Of a stretch of DNA of 10,094 nt, positions 1 through 7,885 are shown piece by piece. The notes beneath the pieces were generated by a model. That model had not been told where the DNA came from. It was given only the letters and a program-made list of their open reading frames with translations, and searched no databases. This DNA is from Rubrobacter sp. (GTDB lineage: Bacteria > Actinomycetota > Rubrobacteria > Rubrobacterales > Rubrobacteraceae): NCBI GenBank assembly GCA_016781705.1, contig JADDPV010000030.1, forward strand, positions 1-10,094, in the 5' to 3' direction. The position numbers were made by a program, and so were the translations under genes. How positions within the stretch are numbered: the stretch's first letter is position 1; every line of letters begins with the position of its first letter.

Positions 1-1126
<1,126 letters not shown>

Positions 1127-1222
1127 CCAAAACCTCCTCCTTCGGGGAGACCCATAATGACCGGACCCCGCGCGAGCCGTTCCCCAACGGATCCGCCCTA
1201 CCCCTGACTGTTCGCGGGCATT

Positions 1223-2428
1223 CTATCCTAAGCTGGCATCTCGCACGTAGAGCGGATAACGCTCTTTGACGTTCATGATGCGTTTTACCGAGTCGTCTAT
1301 ACGCTCGCGCGGTATGTCTCCAGACTCCACGGCCGCCACGACGGCCCCGTAGGCCGCGGCCTGCTCCTCGGGTAAGCCCGATACGACGAGCAGGTCCGCC
1401 CCGGCCCGCACCGCCTCCACGGCGGCCTCCGCCACCGTCCCCCCGCGCCTCGCCCCCTCCATCCCCAGGTCGTCAGTGACGACGACCCCATCGAAGCCCA
1501 GCTCCTCGCGCAAGAGCCCCACCGCCGCCGGCGAGAGGCTCGCGGGACGGTCAGGGTCTATAGCCGGGTAGACGAGATGGCCGACCATCACCATCGGCAC
1601 GCCCGCCTCGACGGCCGCCAGGAACGGAGGCAGGTCCACGCCCTCGACCGTAGCCCGGTCGTGCTCCACGACGGGCCTGCCAACGTGCGAGTCCGCGAGG
1701 GCCGGGCCGTGGTTCGGGAAGTGCTTCACTGCCGAGACCACGCCCGCGCTCTCGAAGCCCTCTATCGCCGCCGCGCCCATGGCGGCGACGAGAGCCGGGT
1801 CGTTTCCGTAGGATCGGCTCCCGATCGCAGAGCCGGCGCCCGTGTCCACCACGGGGGCGAGGTCCGTGTTCACGCCCGCCCGCCGCAGCTCGCGCCCGAC
1901 GCCCTCGGAGATACGGTGCGCCTCTTCGGGGTCGCCGCGTGCCCCGACCTCCGCCGCCGACGGACGCGGCGAAACCCAGGGGGCATGTTCGACCTGCCCG
2001 CCCTCGTGGTCCACCGCGACGAAGAGAGGGATGGCGGGCACCGTCTGCACCGAGAGCTCCTGCAAGCGGGAGATTAGGCTTCGCGTTTGCTCCTCGCTTT
2101 GCATGTTGTACCCGAACAGGATGACACCGCTGACGTTCTGTTCCCGGACCATCTTCTCTATATGATAGTCCGGCTCCGTACCGCTCAGCGAGACTATGAA
2201 CATCTGCCCCACCGCCTCCCGCACGCTCATGCGTTGCTCCACCGTGGCCTCCTCCGTCGTCTCGGGTACTGCGTGCGTCGGTTTCCCGCCGGCCGGCCCG
2301 CCGTCTGGCCGTTCGACATTCTCGGGCTCCGAGCCGCAGCCGGCCACGACCAGCGCGAGGAGGGAGGCTACGAGCCACAGACAGAGCGCGGCGTGGGCGG
2401 GTGCTCTCTCCGGTACGCGGCTTCGCAA
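1223..2428 (-). CDS. nagZ: NagZ-like GH3 beta-N-acetylhexosaminidase, predicted lipoprotein
   Basis: Glycoside hydrolase family 3 enzyme, probably releasing N-acetylglucosamine from muropeptides or related glycans. The 401-residue product starts with a signal peptide: arginines, a hydrophobic core (LWLVASLLALVV) and a lipobox ending AGC with Cys31, so it should be anchored on the outer face of the membrane. Catalytic features, numbered from the chosen start: DHEGGQ (140-145), KHFPNHG (235-241), the Asp-Ser-His dyad (246-248), and TDDLGMEGA with the probable nucleophile Asp319. I chose the TTG at 2428 because GAGGAG lies 4-5 bases upstream, the signal peptide then has normal proportions, and the preceding kinase remnant ends at 2437. 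A GTG at 2512 in the same frame would add 28 residues that overlap that remnant and give an overlong n-region. Deviation: FPNHGPA where the family usually has FPGHGDT or similar. It is the intact member of a kinase-nagZ operon. Confidence 0.9.
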   Translation of the reverse strand: MRSRVPERAPAHAALCLWLVASLLALVVAGCGSEPENVERPDGGPAGGKPTHAVPETTEEATVEQRMSVREAVGQMFIVSLSGTEPDYHIEKMVREQNVSGVILFGYNMQSEEQTRSLISRLQELSVQTVPAIPLFVAVDHEGGQVEHAPWVSPRPSAAEVGARGDPEEAHRISEGVGRELRRAGVNTDLAPVVDTGAGSAIGSRSYGNDPALVAAMGAAAIEGFESAGVVSAVKHFPNHGPALADSHVGRPVVEHDRATVEGVDLPPFLAAVEAGVPMVMVGHLVYPAIDPDRPASLSPAAVGLLREELGFDGVVVTDDLGMEGARRGGTVAEAAVEAVRAGADLLVVSGLPEEQAAAYGAVVAAVESGDIPRERIDDSVKRIMNVKERYPLYVRDASLG

Positions 2429-2436
2429 TGCTCTCC

Positions 2437-3148
2437 TCAAGTCAGGGCCCTGAGCTCTTCGGCGTATGCGTCCATCCAGCCCACCGTCCCCCGAGGATGC
2501 GGGCCGAATCACGGCGTCCTGCCCGCTCGTGGTTCGCGAGCGCTCTGCGCACGTCGGCCTAGATCCCGTCTGCGATGGACCCTGTATCGCTTCGACCGTA
2601 GGCCTCGCACATCAGCCGGACGCGGCGTGTCTGCACGCTTACGCCGCCAGGCTCACCGACGTCGGCGAAGCACCAGATGGCGTTCACGAGATAGAATAAG
2701 CGCGAGCCGGGCGCCACGTCATCCCAGTCCACAGATGCAACCGGTTGGTCGCCAACGAACACCGTATCATGGGGCCAAGCTCGTTGTGGCAAACGAATTC
2801 TACACCGCCGGCGAGAGGGGATCCCACCGTTGCAGCGTGGCAGCGCCGTATCAGGGCGGCGTCCGCCATCCGCGCATCCGAGGGCGAGTACACGTCATAA
2901 TCGTGCAAGACCTCGCCCTCGACGAACGTCAGGACCTCCCTTCCTCGCTCGTTCACGCCGAGTAGCCTCGACATTACCTCAAACCTAACGGCCCCGAGGT
3001 AGCTCAGCAGATCTTGGACGAAGGAGGAGTGCAACCGGTCGGGCGACGGACGGTACGGCAGGCGCGGACGACTCCGGGGGTCTGGCGTCCCCCACGAGGG
3101 CAACTCTCCGCCTCCAGCATCCACGCTCGTCATGGTAGCGACCCGCAC
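2437..3148 (-). pseudogene. Aminoglycoside-phosphotransferase-fold kinase, broken by two frameshifts and a stop
   Basis: Remnant of an APH/choline-kinase-fold phosphotransferase. Frame one (from a GTG at 3148, or ATG at 3133) gives RLLGVNERGREVLTFVEGE, then the catalytic-loop region FVCHNELGP. The reading then jumps frame at the C4 run (minus strand, 2771-2774): one more C restores HNELGPHDTVF and continues to SVDWDDVAPGSRL, the metal-binding Asp region. An in-frame TAG lies at 2559-2561. Reading on gives ADVRRALANHERAG, and a second one-base deficit near 2487-2492 (CGGTGGG, expected CGGGTGGG) leads into WMDAYAEELRALT and a TGA at 2437-2439. The reconstructed length, roughly 235 residues, suits the family. 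Its 3' end supplies the nagZ ribosome binding site, so the two formed an operon. The substrate is unknown; such kinases need not act on antibiotics. Shared sequencing errors are possible, but the stop codon argues for real decay. Confidence 0.85.
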
Positions 3149-3224
3149 CGTGACCTGACAAGATCCCTGGTTGCTTTCTCGGGTCGCCTTCTAGTTTACT
3201 GGTGAGGGAAACCCGCATCTCGGT

Positions 3225-3230
3225 TATCCT
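3225..3230 (+). promoter_or_regulatory. Possible -10 element for a leaderless xpb-bax1 transcript
   Basis: TATCCT fits the TAnnnT -10 consensus and ends nine bases before the helicase ATG at 3240. No usable Shine-Dalgarno site precedes that ATG: the only AGGA is directly adjacent to it. A transcript starting at or next to the ATG would explain this. No convincing -35 box is visible. A weaker alternative is TTGCTT (3171-3176) with TAGTTT (3192-3197), spacer 15. Confidence 0.3.
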
Positions 3231-3239
3231 TTATTAGGA

Positions 3240-4607
3240 ATGATCGAGCTACGCTACGAGTCCGGCACCCTCGTGGTGGACGCCCCTGTGGATTCACGTC
3301 TCCCAGGGCCTTTCGCCTGGGATGGCCGCACGCGGCAGTGGCGTGCCCCCGCCGGAGCCTACCGCACTGCGGTCCTCGAGCTGCGCGACTCGGACGCGCC
3401 GCACCATGACCTCGCCGCCCGCTTCGAGCGGTTGCGCCTAGAGTCGCGGGTCGCGATGGAGCCCAGGCCGTACCAGAGGGAGGCCCTGAACGCCTGGCGC
3501 AGGGAGGGGCTGCGCGGCGTCGTCGTCCTGCCGACCGGGGCGGGGAAGACGGCGGTGGCGGTTCGGGCGATGGAGAAGATAGGACGCAGCACGCTCATAG
3601 TGGTGCCGACCCTTGCCTTGCTCAAGCAGTGGTACTCGGTCCTGTCGGACTCCTTCGGCGGGCAGGTCGGGATCGGGCTCCTGGGGGGTGGCTATCACGA
3701 GGTCGCGCCGATCACGGTGACGACCTACGACTCGGCTTACATCCACATGGAGCGGTACGGGGATCGCTTCGCGCTCGTGGTCTACGACGAGGTCCACCAC
3801 CTGCCTTCTCCGAAGTACGCCGTGATCCCGGAGATGCTCCTCGCCCCCTACTCTTTAGGCCTCACCGCCACCCCCGAACGCCCCGACGGTGGGCACGAGC
3901 TGCTGCCGCGACTGGTAGGACGCGTGGTGTACCGGCGCTCGCCTGAAGACCTCGCCGGTACGTACCTCGCGCCCTACGAGACGGTGCGCATCCCCGTGGA
4001 GCTGACGGCGGTCGAGAGGGTCGAGTACGAGGTGGCGACGGCGGTGTACCGGGACTTCCTGGAGAAACACCGCCTGAGCGTGCGTTCACCGGAGGACTGG
4101 CAGCGGTTCGTGATGGTAGCCTCGACGAGCCACTCGGGGGGGCGCGAGGCGCTGCTGGCGGCGCGCAGGCGGCGCGAGATCCGGGAGAACGCCGAGCGCA
4201 AGGGCGCGACGCTGGAGAACCTCCTCAAGAGGCACTGGGGGGAGCGGACCATCGTTTTCACCAAGAGCGTCGAGGAGGTGTACGCGCTCTCGAGGCGGTT
4301 CCTGGTACCCGGCGTTACCTACGAGACGCCGGCGCGGGAGAGGAAGGAGATCCTGGACCGCTTCCGGGAGGGGCGCTACCGGGCCATCATCGCCTCGGAC
4401 GTCCTCAACGAAGGCGTGGACGTGCCGGAGGCGAACGTCGCCGTGATCCTGGCCGGCAGCGCCTCCCGCCGCGAATACGTCCAACGCCTCGGGAGGATCC
4501 TGCGCCCCCGGGAGGGCAAGCGGGCCGTCCTCTACGAGCTCGTCACCGGTGGCACGGGCGAGGAGGCCGCCTCCGAGCGCCGCCGCCGCCAGGAGGTCTT
4601 CACCTAA
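3240..4607 (+). CDS. xpb: XPB/Rad25-family superfamily 2 DNA helicase
   Basis: ATP-dependent DNA translocase of the XPB family, expected to open DNA around lesions together with the nuclease encoded next to it. The 455-residue protein has a short N-terminal region (1-70) in the position of the damage-recognition-like domain. Motifs: Q-motif area RPYQREAL (76-83), Walker A LPTGAGKT (97-104), TLALLKQW (124-131), DEVH box (183-186), LTATPER (208-214) followed by PDGG, where XPB proteins carry the RED-like element, a helical insertion (about 255-330) in the place of the thumb, IVFTKS (338-343), ASDVLNEGVDVP (385-396) and motif VI QRLGRILRP (415-423). Size and architecture match the shorter archaeal XPBII type rather than the longer mycobacterial XPB (known from the family). 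Its stop overlaps the start of the downstream gene (TAATG). It is divergent from the broken kinase. Confidence 0.93.
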   Translation: MIELRYESGTLVVDAPVDSRLPGPFAWDGRTRQWRAPAGAYRTAVLELRDSDAPHHDLAARFERLRLESRVAMEPRPYQREALNAWRREGLRGVVVLPTGAGKTAVAVRAMEKIGRSTLIVVPTLALLKQWYSVLSDSFGGQVGIGLLGGGYHEVAPITVTTYDSAYIHMERYGDRFALVVYDEVHHLPSPKYAVIPEMLLAPYSLGLTATPERPDGGHELLPRLVGRVVYRRSPEDLAGTYLAPYETVRIPVELTAVERVEYEVATAVYRDFLEKHRLSVRSPEDWQRFVMVASTSHSGGREALLAARRRREIRENAERKGATLENLLKRHWGERTIVFTKSVEEVYALSRRFLVPGVTYETPARERKEILDRFREGRYRAIIASDVLNEGVDVPEANVAVILAGSASRREYVQRLGRILRPREGKRAVLYELVTGGTGEEAASERRRRQEVFT

Positions 4608-5851
4608 TGCTACGCGCCGAGCACGTAATCGCCCGCTTCTCGCGGGGCGAGATCGTACCGCACCGGCTCTCCCCGGAGAACGGGCGCGCGCGGGAGGTCG
4701 CCGAGAGGCTGGTGGACCTGTACGTCACACACGAGGGCAAGCCGAAGGCGCGCCTGGAAGAGCACCTCGCGCTACTGGAGGAGGAGCTCGGCCCGCGCCT
4801 CGACGCGCGGCGGGGCTTCAAGATAGTGCGCGCCCTCGCGAAGCTCCTGGAGGAGAGGACGACGTGGGCGCCTCCGACGGAGGCCGACCCGTACACCCTG
4901 CGCACCCGCGTCTTCGAGCTCGCCGCCGCCCTGCCGGAGCTCCCGGCCGCCGGAGGGAGCCTGCTCGAGGAGACCACCCGTGAGGACGTGCTCGCCCGGG
5001 TGGCCCAGGAGACCGGCGTCGAGGACGTCGCGGACCTCATGTACGCCGACCGGCGGGGCGCGCAGGTCCTGGAGGGATTCGAGGATACTTCGCCCGGGTG
5101 GCTCGTGGACCGCTACAACGTCGCGCAGGCGCAGGGCGTGCTCTACGGGGCAAAGGGGTTGACGGTGGACCTCGGACGGGGGGCGGACGCGCGGCTCGTG
5201 TTCCGCTACGTAAAGGCGCTCGGCCTGATCTACGCGCTCGAAACCCTCGACGGCGGCGGCGGTCATCGTCTACGCCTCGACGGCCCACTCTCCCTGTTCG
5301 CCAGCACCCGCAAATACGGCCTGCGGCTCGCCCGCTTCCTCCCCGGGCTGCTGCTCACCGCCCCCTGGCGCCTGCGCGCCGAAATCTCCTGGAAGGACCG
5401 CGACGCCGTCCTGGAACTGGACTCGGAGACGTGCGGCCTGAAGAGCCACCACAGCGGTCCCGCCGACGCCGGCGGCGGCGAGGGTGACGCGCGGGAGGCC
5501 TTCGCCAGAGCATGGGCGCGGGCGAAGGACACCGGCGACTGGGAGCTCGGGGAAGGACCCGGCGTGCTGCCGCTCCCGCCGCTGCGGGCGGCGCTTGTCC
5601 CGGACTTCGCGCTCGTGAATACCTCGACCGGCGAGGAGGCGCATTTAGAGATCCTGGGCTTCTGGAGCGAGCGACGCCTCCAGGAGCGCGTCGCCCTCGT
5701 TCGCGAGGCGGCCAAACGCGGCCACCGCGTGCTCGTCGCCGCCCCCGAATCTCTAGGCCCCTCGCCCGAAGCCCTACGCGAGGCGACGGGCGGAGCCGTC
5801 GTCCCCTTCAAGCACCGTCTGGACGTGGCCTCCGTCCTCGCGGCGCTTTGA
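4607..5851 (+). CDS. bax1: DUF790/Bax1-family XPB-associated nuclease
   Basis: Homologue of archaeal Bax1, the structure-specific nuclease that binds XPB and cuts DNA beside the unwound bubble. The 414-residue protein starts MLRAEHVIARFSRGEIVPHRL. It has a conserved central region, LMYADRRGAQVLEGF (144-158) and DRYNVAQAQGVLYG (168-181), the latter a hallmark of DUF790. The C-terminal nuclease-like core contains VPDFAL (331-336) and HLEILGFWS (346-354), a PD...E arrangement consistent with metal-dependent cleavage: Asp333 and Glu348 are the likely ligands (inference). A Gly-rich insert sits near 284-294. Its ATG shares one base with the helicase TAA, and AGGAGG lies 10 bases upstream inside the helicase gene, so the pair is translationally coupled. 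This neighbourhood strongly supports the function. The product is intact, with a normal family length. Confidence 0.88.
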   Translation: MLRAEHVIARFSRGEIVPHRLSPENGRAREVAERLVDLYVTHEGKPKARLEEHLALLEEELGPRLDARRGFKIVRALAKLLEERTTWAPPTEADPYTLRTRVFELAAALPELPAAGGSLLEETTREDVLARVAQETGVEDVADLMYADRRGAQVLEGFEDTSPGWLVDRYNVAQAQGVLYGAKGLTVDLGRGADARLVFRYVKALGLIYALETLDGGGGHRLRLDGPLSLFASTRKYGLRLARFLPGLLLTAPWRLRAEISWKDRDAVLELDSETCGLKSHHSGPADAGGGEGDAREAFARAWARAKDTGDWELGEGPGVLPLPPLRAALVPDFALVNTSTGEEAHLEILGFWSERRLQERVALVREAAKRGHRVLVAAPESLGPSPEALREATGGAVVPFKHRLDVASVLAAL

Positions 5852-5860
5852 TTAGAGTGG

Positions 5861-6019
5861 TCAGCTTTCAGCTGTCAGCCAGCAGCGAGGGCGGTTGTGG
5901 TAGTGGCGGCGGGCTTTCTCGAGAAGCCGATAAGGTCGTCGCGTCACGGGAGAAGGATGACGCCTCCCGGCGAGGAATACGGGCAGAGGCCGAAAGCTGG
6001 CCGCTGGTGGGCGAGAGCT
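5861..6019. repeat. Iterated TCAGC heptads with an imperfect inverted counterpart between convergent genes
   Basis: The 166-base gap between bax1 and the convergent dehydratase begins with TCAGC at 5861, 5868 and 5875, seven bases apart, followed by CAGCAGC. Near the other end (5992-6019) lies an imperfect reverse complement: GAAAGCTGGCCGCTGG, then GAGAGCT, which runs into the dehydratase stop. The arms could fold into a long irregular hairpin, or mark the ends of a small non-coding mobile or interspersed element. No T-run typical of a terminator is seen and no gene is apparent between the arms. Whether it recurs elsewhere in the genome cannot be told from this window. Confidence 0.4.
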
Positions 6020-7007
6020 AGAACAAGGCGCACAGCCGCCCGAGGTCCATGTTCCCGCCGCTGAGGACTACGCCGATGCGGCCGCCGGGTTCGAGGGCGA
6101 CCGCGCCTTCGAGGAGGGCCGCGGCGGCCAGAGCCCCCGTCGGCTCGACGACGAGCTTCGTCCGCTCCCAGAGGAGGCGCGTGGCGCGGAGGATGGCTTC
6201 TTCGGAGACGGTCACGATGTCATCGACGTGGCGCAGCACGAGAGGGAAGGTCACCCGTCCCAGGGACGGCGTGCGGACCCCGTCGGCGATGGTATCTGGG
6301 TTCTCGACGGTCTGGAGGACCCCGGTTTGGAAGGAGCGAGCTGCGTCGTCCGCGTTCTCCGGCTCGACCCCGACGATCCTGCAGCCCGGCGAGAGGACGC
6401 GGGCGGCGATGGCGCACCCGGAGAGCAGTCCGCCGCCCCCGCAGGGGACGAGCAGCAGGTCCAGGGCGCCCGTCTCCTCTAACAGCTCTTTCGCGGACGT
6501 GCCCTGCCCGGCGACGACGTGGGGGTTGTCGTACGGCGGGACCAGGGCGAGCCCGCGCTCCCGCTTGAGCTTCGCTCCGATCTCCTCGCGTTCCTCCTTC
6601 GCACGGTCGTAGAGGACGACTTCCGCGCCGTAGGCACGCGTTGCGGCGAGCTTCACCCGCGGCGCGTCTTCGGGCATGACGACGGTCGCCGGGACGCCGA
6701 GAAGCTTCCCGGCCAGGGCCACGGCCTGCGCGTGGTTACCGGACGAGTACGTGACGACGCCGCGCCTCTGCTGCTCTTCCGGGAGTTGCAAGAGCGCGTT
6801 GAAGGCGCCGCGGAACTTGAACGAGCCGGTGCGCTGGAGGTTCTCGCACTTGAAGAAGACCTGGCCGCCGGCGCGCTCGTCGAAGGCGCGTGAGGTGAAG
6901 ACCGGCGTCCGGTGCGCGCGGTTCGCGAGGCGCGCGGCGGCGGCCTCGACGTCACCGTATGAGACGGTACGCGGCTCGTCGACGTTCGCGGTCTCTCGGG
7001 AGTTCAT
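6018..7007 (-). CDS. PLP-dependent threonine/serine dehydratase or serine racemase (fold type II)
   Basis: Cytoplasmic PLP enzyme of the threonine dehydratase/serine racemase family, removing ammonia from L-threonine or L-serine, or racemising serine. The 329-residue protein shows TGSFKFRGA with the PLP-binding Lys64, SSGNHAQAVA (88-97), MPEDAPRVKLAATRAYGAEVV (residues 111-131), the Gly loop CGGGGLLSG (189-197) that holds the cofactor phosphate, VGVEPENAD (212-220) and VLSGGNMD (314-321) with the Ser that contacts the pyridine nitrogen. There is no C-terminal ACT regulatory domain, so it resembles catabolic TdcB-type enzymes or serine racemase rather than biosynthetic, isoleucine-inhibited IlvA. 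Which reaction dominates cannot be decided from sequence. The ATG has no Shine-Dalgarno site, but TATTAT lies seven bases upstream. It is convergent with bax1 and divergent from the membrane-protein remnant. Confidence 0.92.
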   Translation of the reverse strand: MNSRETANVDEPRTVSYGDVEAAAARLANRAHRTPVFTSRAFDERAGGQVFFKCENLQRTGSFKFRGAFNALLQLPEEQQRRGVVTYSSGNHAQAVALAGKLLGVPATVVMPEDAPRVKLAATRAYGAEVVLYDRAKEEREEIGAKLKRERGLALVPPYDNPHVVAGQGTSAKELLEETGALDLLLVPCGGGGLLSGCAIAARVLSPGCRIVGVEPENADDAARSFQTGVLQTVENPDTIADGVRTPSLGRVTFPLVLRHVDDIVTVSEEAILRATRLLWERTKLVVEPTGALAAAALLEGAVALEPGGRIGVVLSGGNMDLGRLCALF

Positions 7008-7014
7008 GCGGCGG

Positions 7015-7020
7015 ATAATA
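7015..7020 (-). promoter_or_regulatory. Probable -10 element for a leaderless dehydratase transcript
   Basis: On the minus strand TATTAT (5 of 6 to TATAAT) is followed by seven bases and then the dehydratase ATG (7005-7007). That spacing places the transcription start at or beside the A of the ATG, the arrangement of leaderless actinobacterial and deinococcal genes. It lies in an isolated A+T patch (7015-7024) in otherwise G+C-rich DNA. No clear -35 box is visible. The overlapping TATATT (7017-7022) is an alternative register. Confidence 0.5.
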
Positions 7021-7045
7021 TAATGCGCGTGTGGAGAGGAGGGAG

Positions 7046-7475
7046 ATGAGTTCGCTCGTGGCGCTGACGGCGGGGTGCGCCTTCGCCGCGGCGCTCTTCG
7101 GGGCCGGCTCCCAGGTGTTCGCTTTTCGCAGCGTGTACGCGGGGAGCGGGCGAGAGGGGGTTATCCTGATCACCCGCCTCCTCGTCTACTTGGCGCTCGC
7201 GACGATCCTGGTCTTCCGCGGTGGCTGGTGAGGCGTCCTGTCGGCGGTCGCCGTGACCGTCGGCGCGACGGCCGCCGAGTGGGCTCTCCTCCCGGCCGCG
7301 CGCGGCTGGGCGGGCCTCGAAGCTCCCACCAGCTACGCCGAGCGGTCCGGCGCCGGCAGACCTCCGTCTCCTACCCCGGCTATGCCGCCTGGGACGTCTT
7401 CGGCGTGGGCGTAGCCGCCGCTTTCGTCCGCGGCCTCGTCCTGATGGCCACGTCAATCCCAAAGGGCCTCGGGAC
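7046..7475 (+). pseudogene. Small four-helix membrane protein, interrupted by a stop and a frameshift
   Basis: The ATG at 7046 follows a purine-rich GAGAGGAGGGAG ribosome binding site. The frame encodes SSLVALTAGCAFAAAL, then GVILITRLLVYLALATILVF, and meets TGA at 7229-7231 after RGGW. Beyond the stop the same frame still reads like membrane protein: VLSAVAVTVGATAAEWALLP and AARGWAGLEAPTSYAERSG. Around 7345-7365 the coding signal moves to another frame: SVSYPGYAAWDVFGVGVAAAFVRG, a fourth hydrophobic segment. It then runs without a stop into the tail of the opposite-strand zinc-module gene, so the original C-terminus is not clear; the end given is approximate. I do not recognise the family. 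A real 61-residue two-helix protein ending at the TGA is possible, but the continued coding character favours decay of a protein of about 130-140 residues. Confidence 0.65.
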
Positions 7476-7725
7476 GAATAACCTCCAGCTCCTCGTCCTC
7501 GTCGAAGTCCAGCAGAAACACCTCGCCCCCCGCGTTGAAGTCGTAGGCGCTCCGGGGCAGCACGCCGCGCTCAGAGTCCTCGACCTCCACGCCCGTGACG
7601 AGCCTGCCCCTCCCCTCGCACCGCTTGCAGGGGAACGGCCGCCAGGAGGCCCCGTCGTCGCCGCGCCCGTCACAGTTGGGACAGGTGCGGAAGCTCGTGT
7701 AGCGGATGAGGAGCTTTCTGGGCAT
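7453..7725 (-). CDS. Small protein with two DnaJ-type CxxCxGxG zinc modules
   Basis: A 90-residue acidic-tailed protein. CPNCDGRG (15-22) and CKRCEGRG (33-40) form a four-cysteine centre (Cys15, 18, 33, 36) like one of the two zinc sites in the DnaJ cysteine-rich domain, but there is no J domain or substrate-binding domain. The rest is a basic N-terminus (MPRKLLIRYTSFRT) and an acidic C-terminal stretch (LLDFDEDEELEVI). I placed the start at the ATG at 7725, which has AGAGG about 10 bases upstream. An in-frame ATG at 7755 would add ten residues but lacks a ribosome binding site. The role is unknown: a zinc-ribbon adaptor or nucleic-acid/protein-binding factor is possible. It lies downstream of ahcY on the same strand with a 160-base gap, so co-transcription is uncertain. 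The motif spacing makes a real gene likely. Confidence 0.75.
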   Translation of the reverse strand: MPRKLLIRYTSFRTCPNCDGRGDDGASWRPFPCKRCEGRGRLVTGVEVEDSERGVLPRSAYDFNAGGEVFLLDFDEDEELEVIRPEALWD

Positions 7726-7885
7726 CAGCGGTTTAGCCTCTGGGCCGGTCGGCATTTCGGCTGGTCTGCGTCCAGGTCCTGGCTCGCCGCCGATGCGCGT
7801 TTGCGAACCGCTTCACCTTCCCGCACCATTCCCTCCAAAAATCGCCCCTCCGCCATCCGCAGGTTGCGGACGGGATGGTCAGCTC

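Noticed and set aside
1127..1222. Promoter or operator upstream of the ABC ATPase gene
   Set aside because: TAGAAT on the minus strand (1220-1225) resembles a -10 box but overlaps the nagZ stop and has no -35 partner. A small CCGTT/AACGG hairpin (1177-1190) has no T-run and no recognisable LacI-type operator.
2429..2512. GTG start at 2512 for nagZ
   Set aside because: It would give an overlong n-region before the lipobox and overlap the kinase remnant. The TTG at 2428 has better spacing and a good Shine-Dalgarno site.
2684..3148. Independent 154-residue protein from the first kinase frame
   Set aside because: Its last residues after HNELGP lose family similarity exactly where the other frame picks it up, so it is an N-terminal fragment of a broken gene.
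7229..7231. TGA in the membrane-protein gene as selenocysteine or programmed readthrough
   Set aside because: No SECIS-like hairpin was recognised directly after it and the gene also has a frameshift, so decay is simpler.
7837..7878. Intrinsic terminator after ahcY
   Set aside because: There is a hairpin (7853-7878) and a run of five T on the minus strand (7837-7841), but 11 bases separate them and the stem has a bulge, so support is too weak to annotate.
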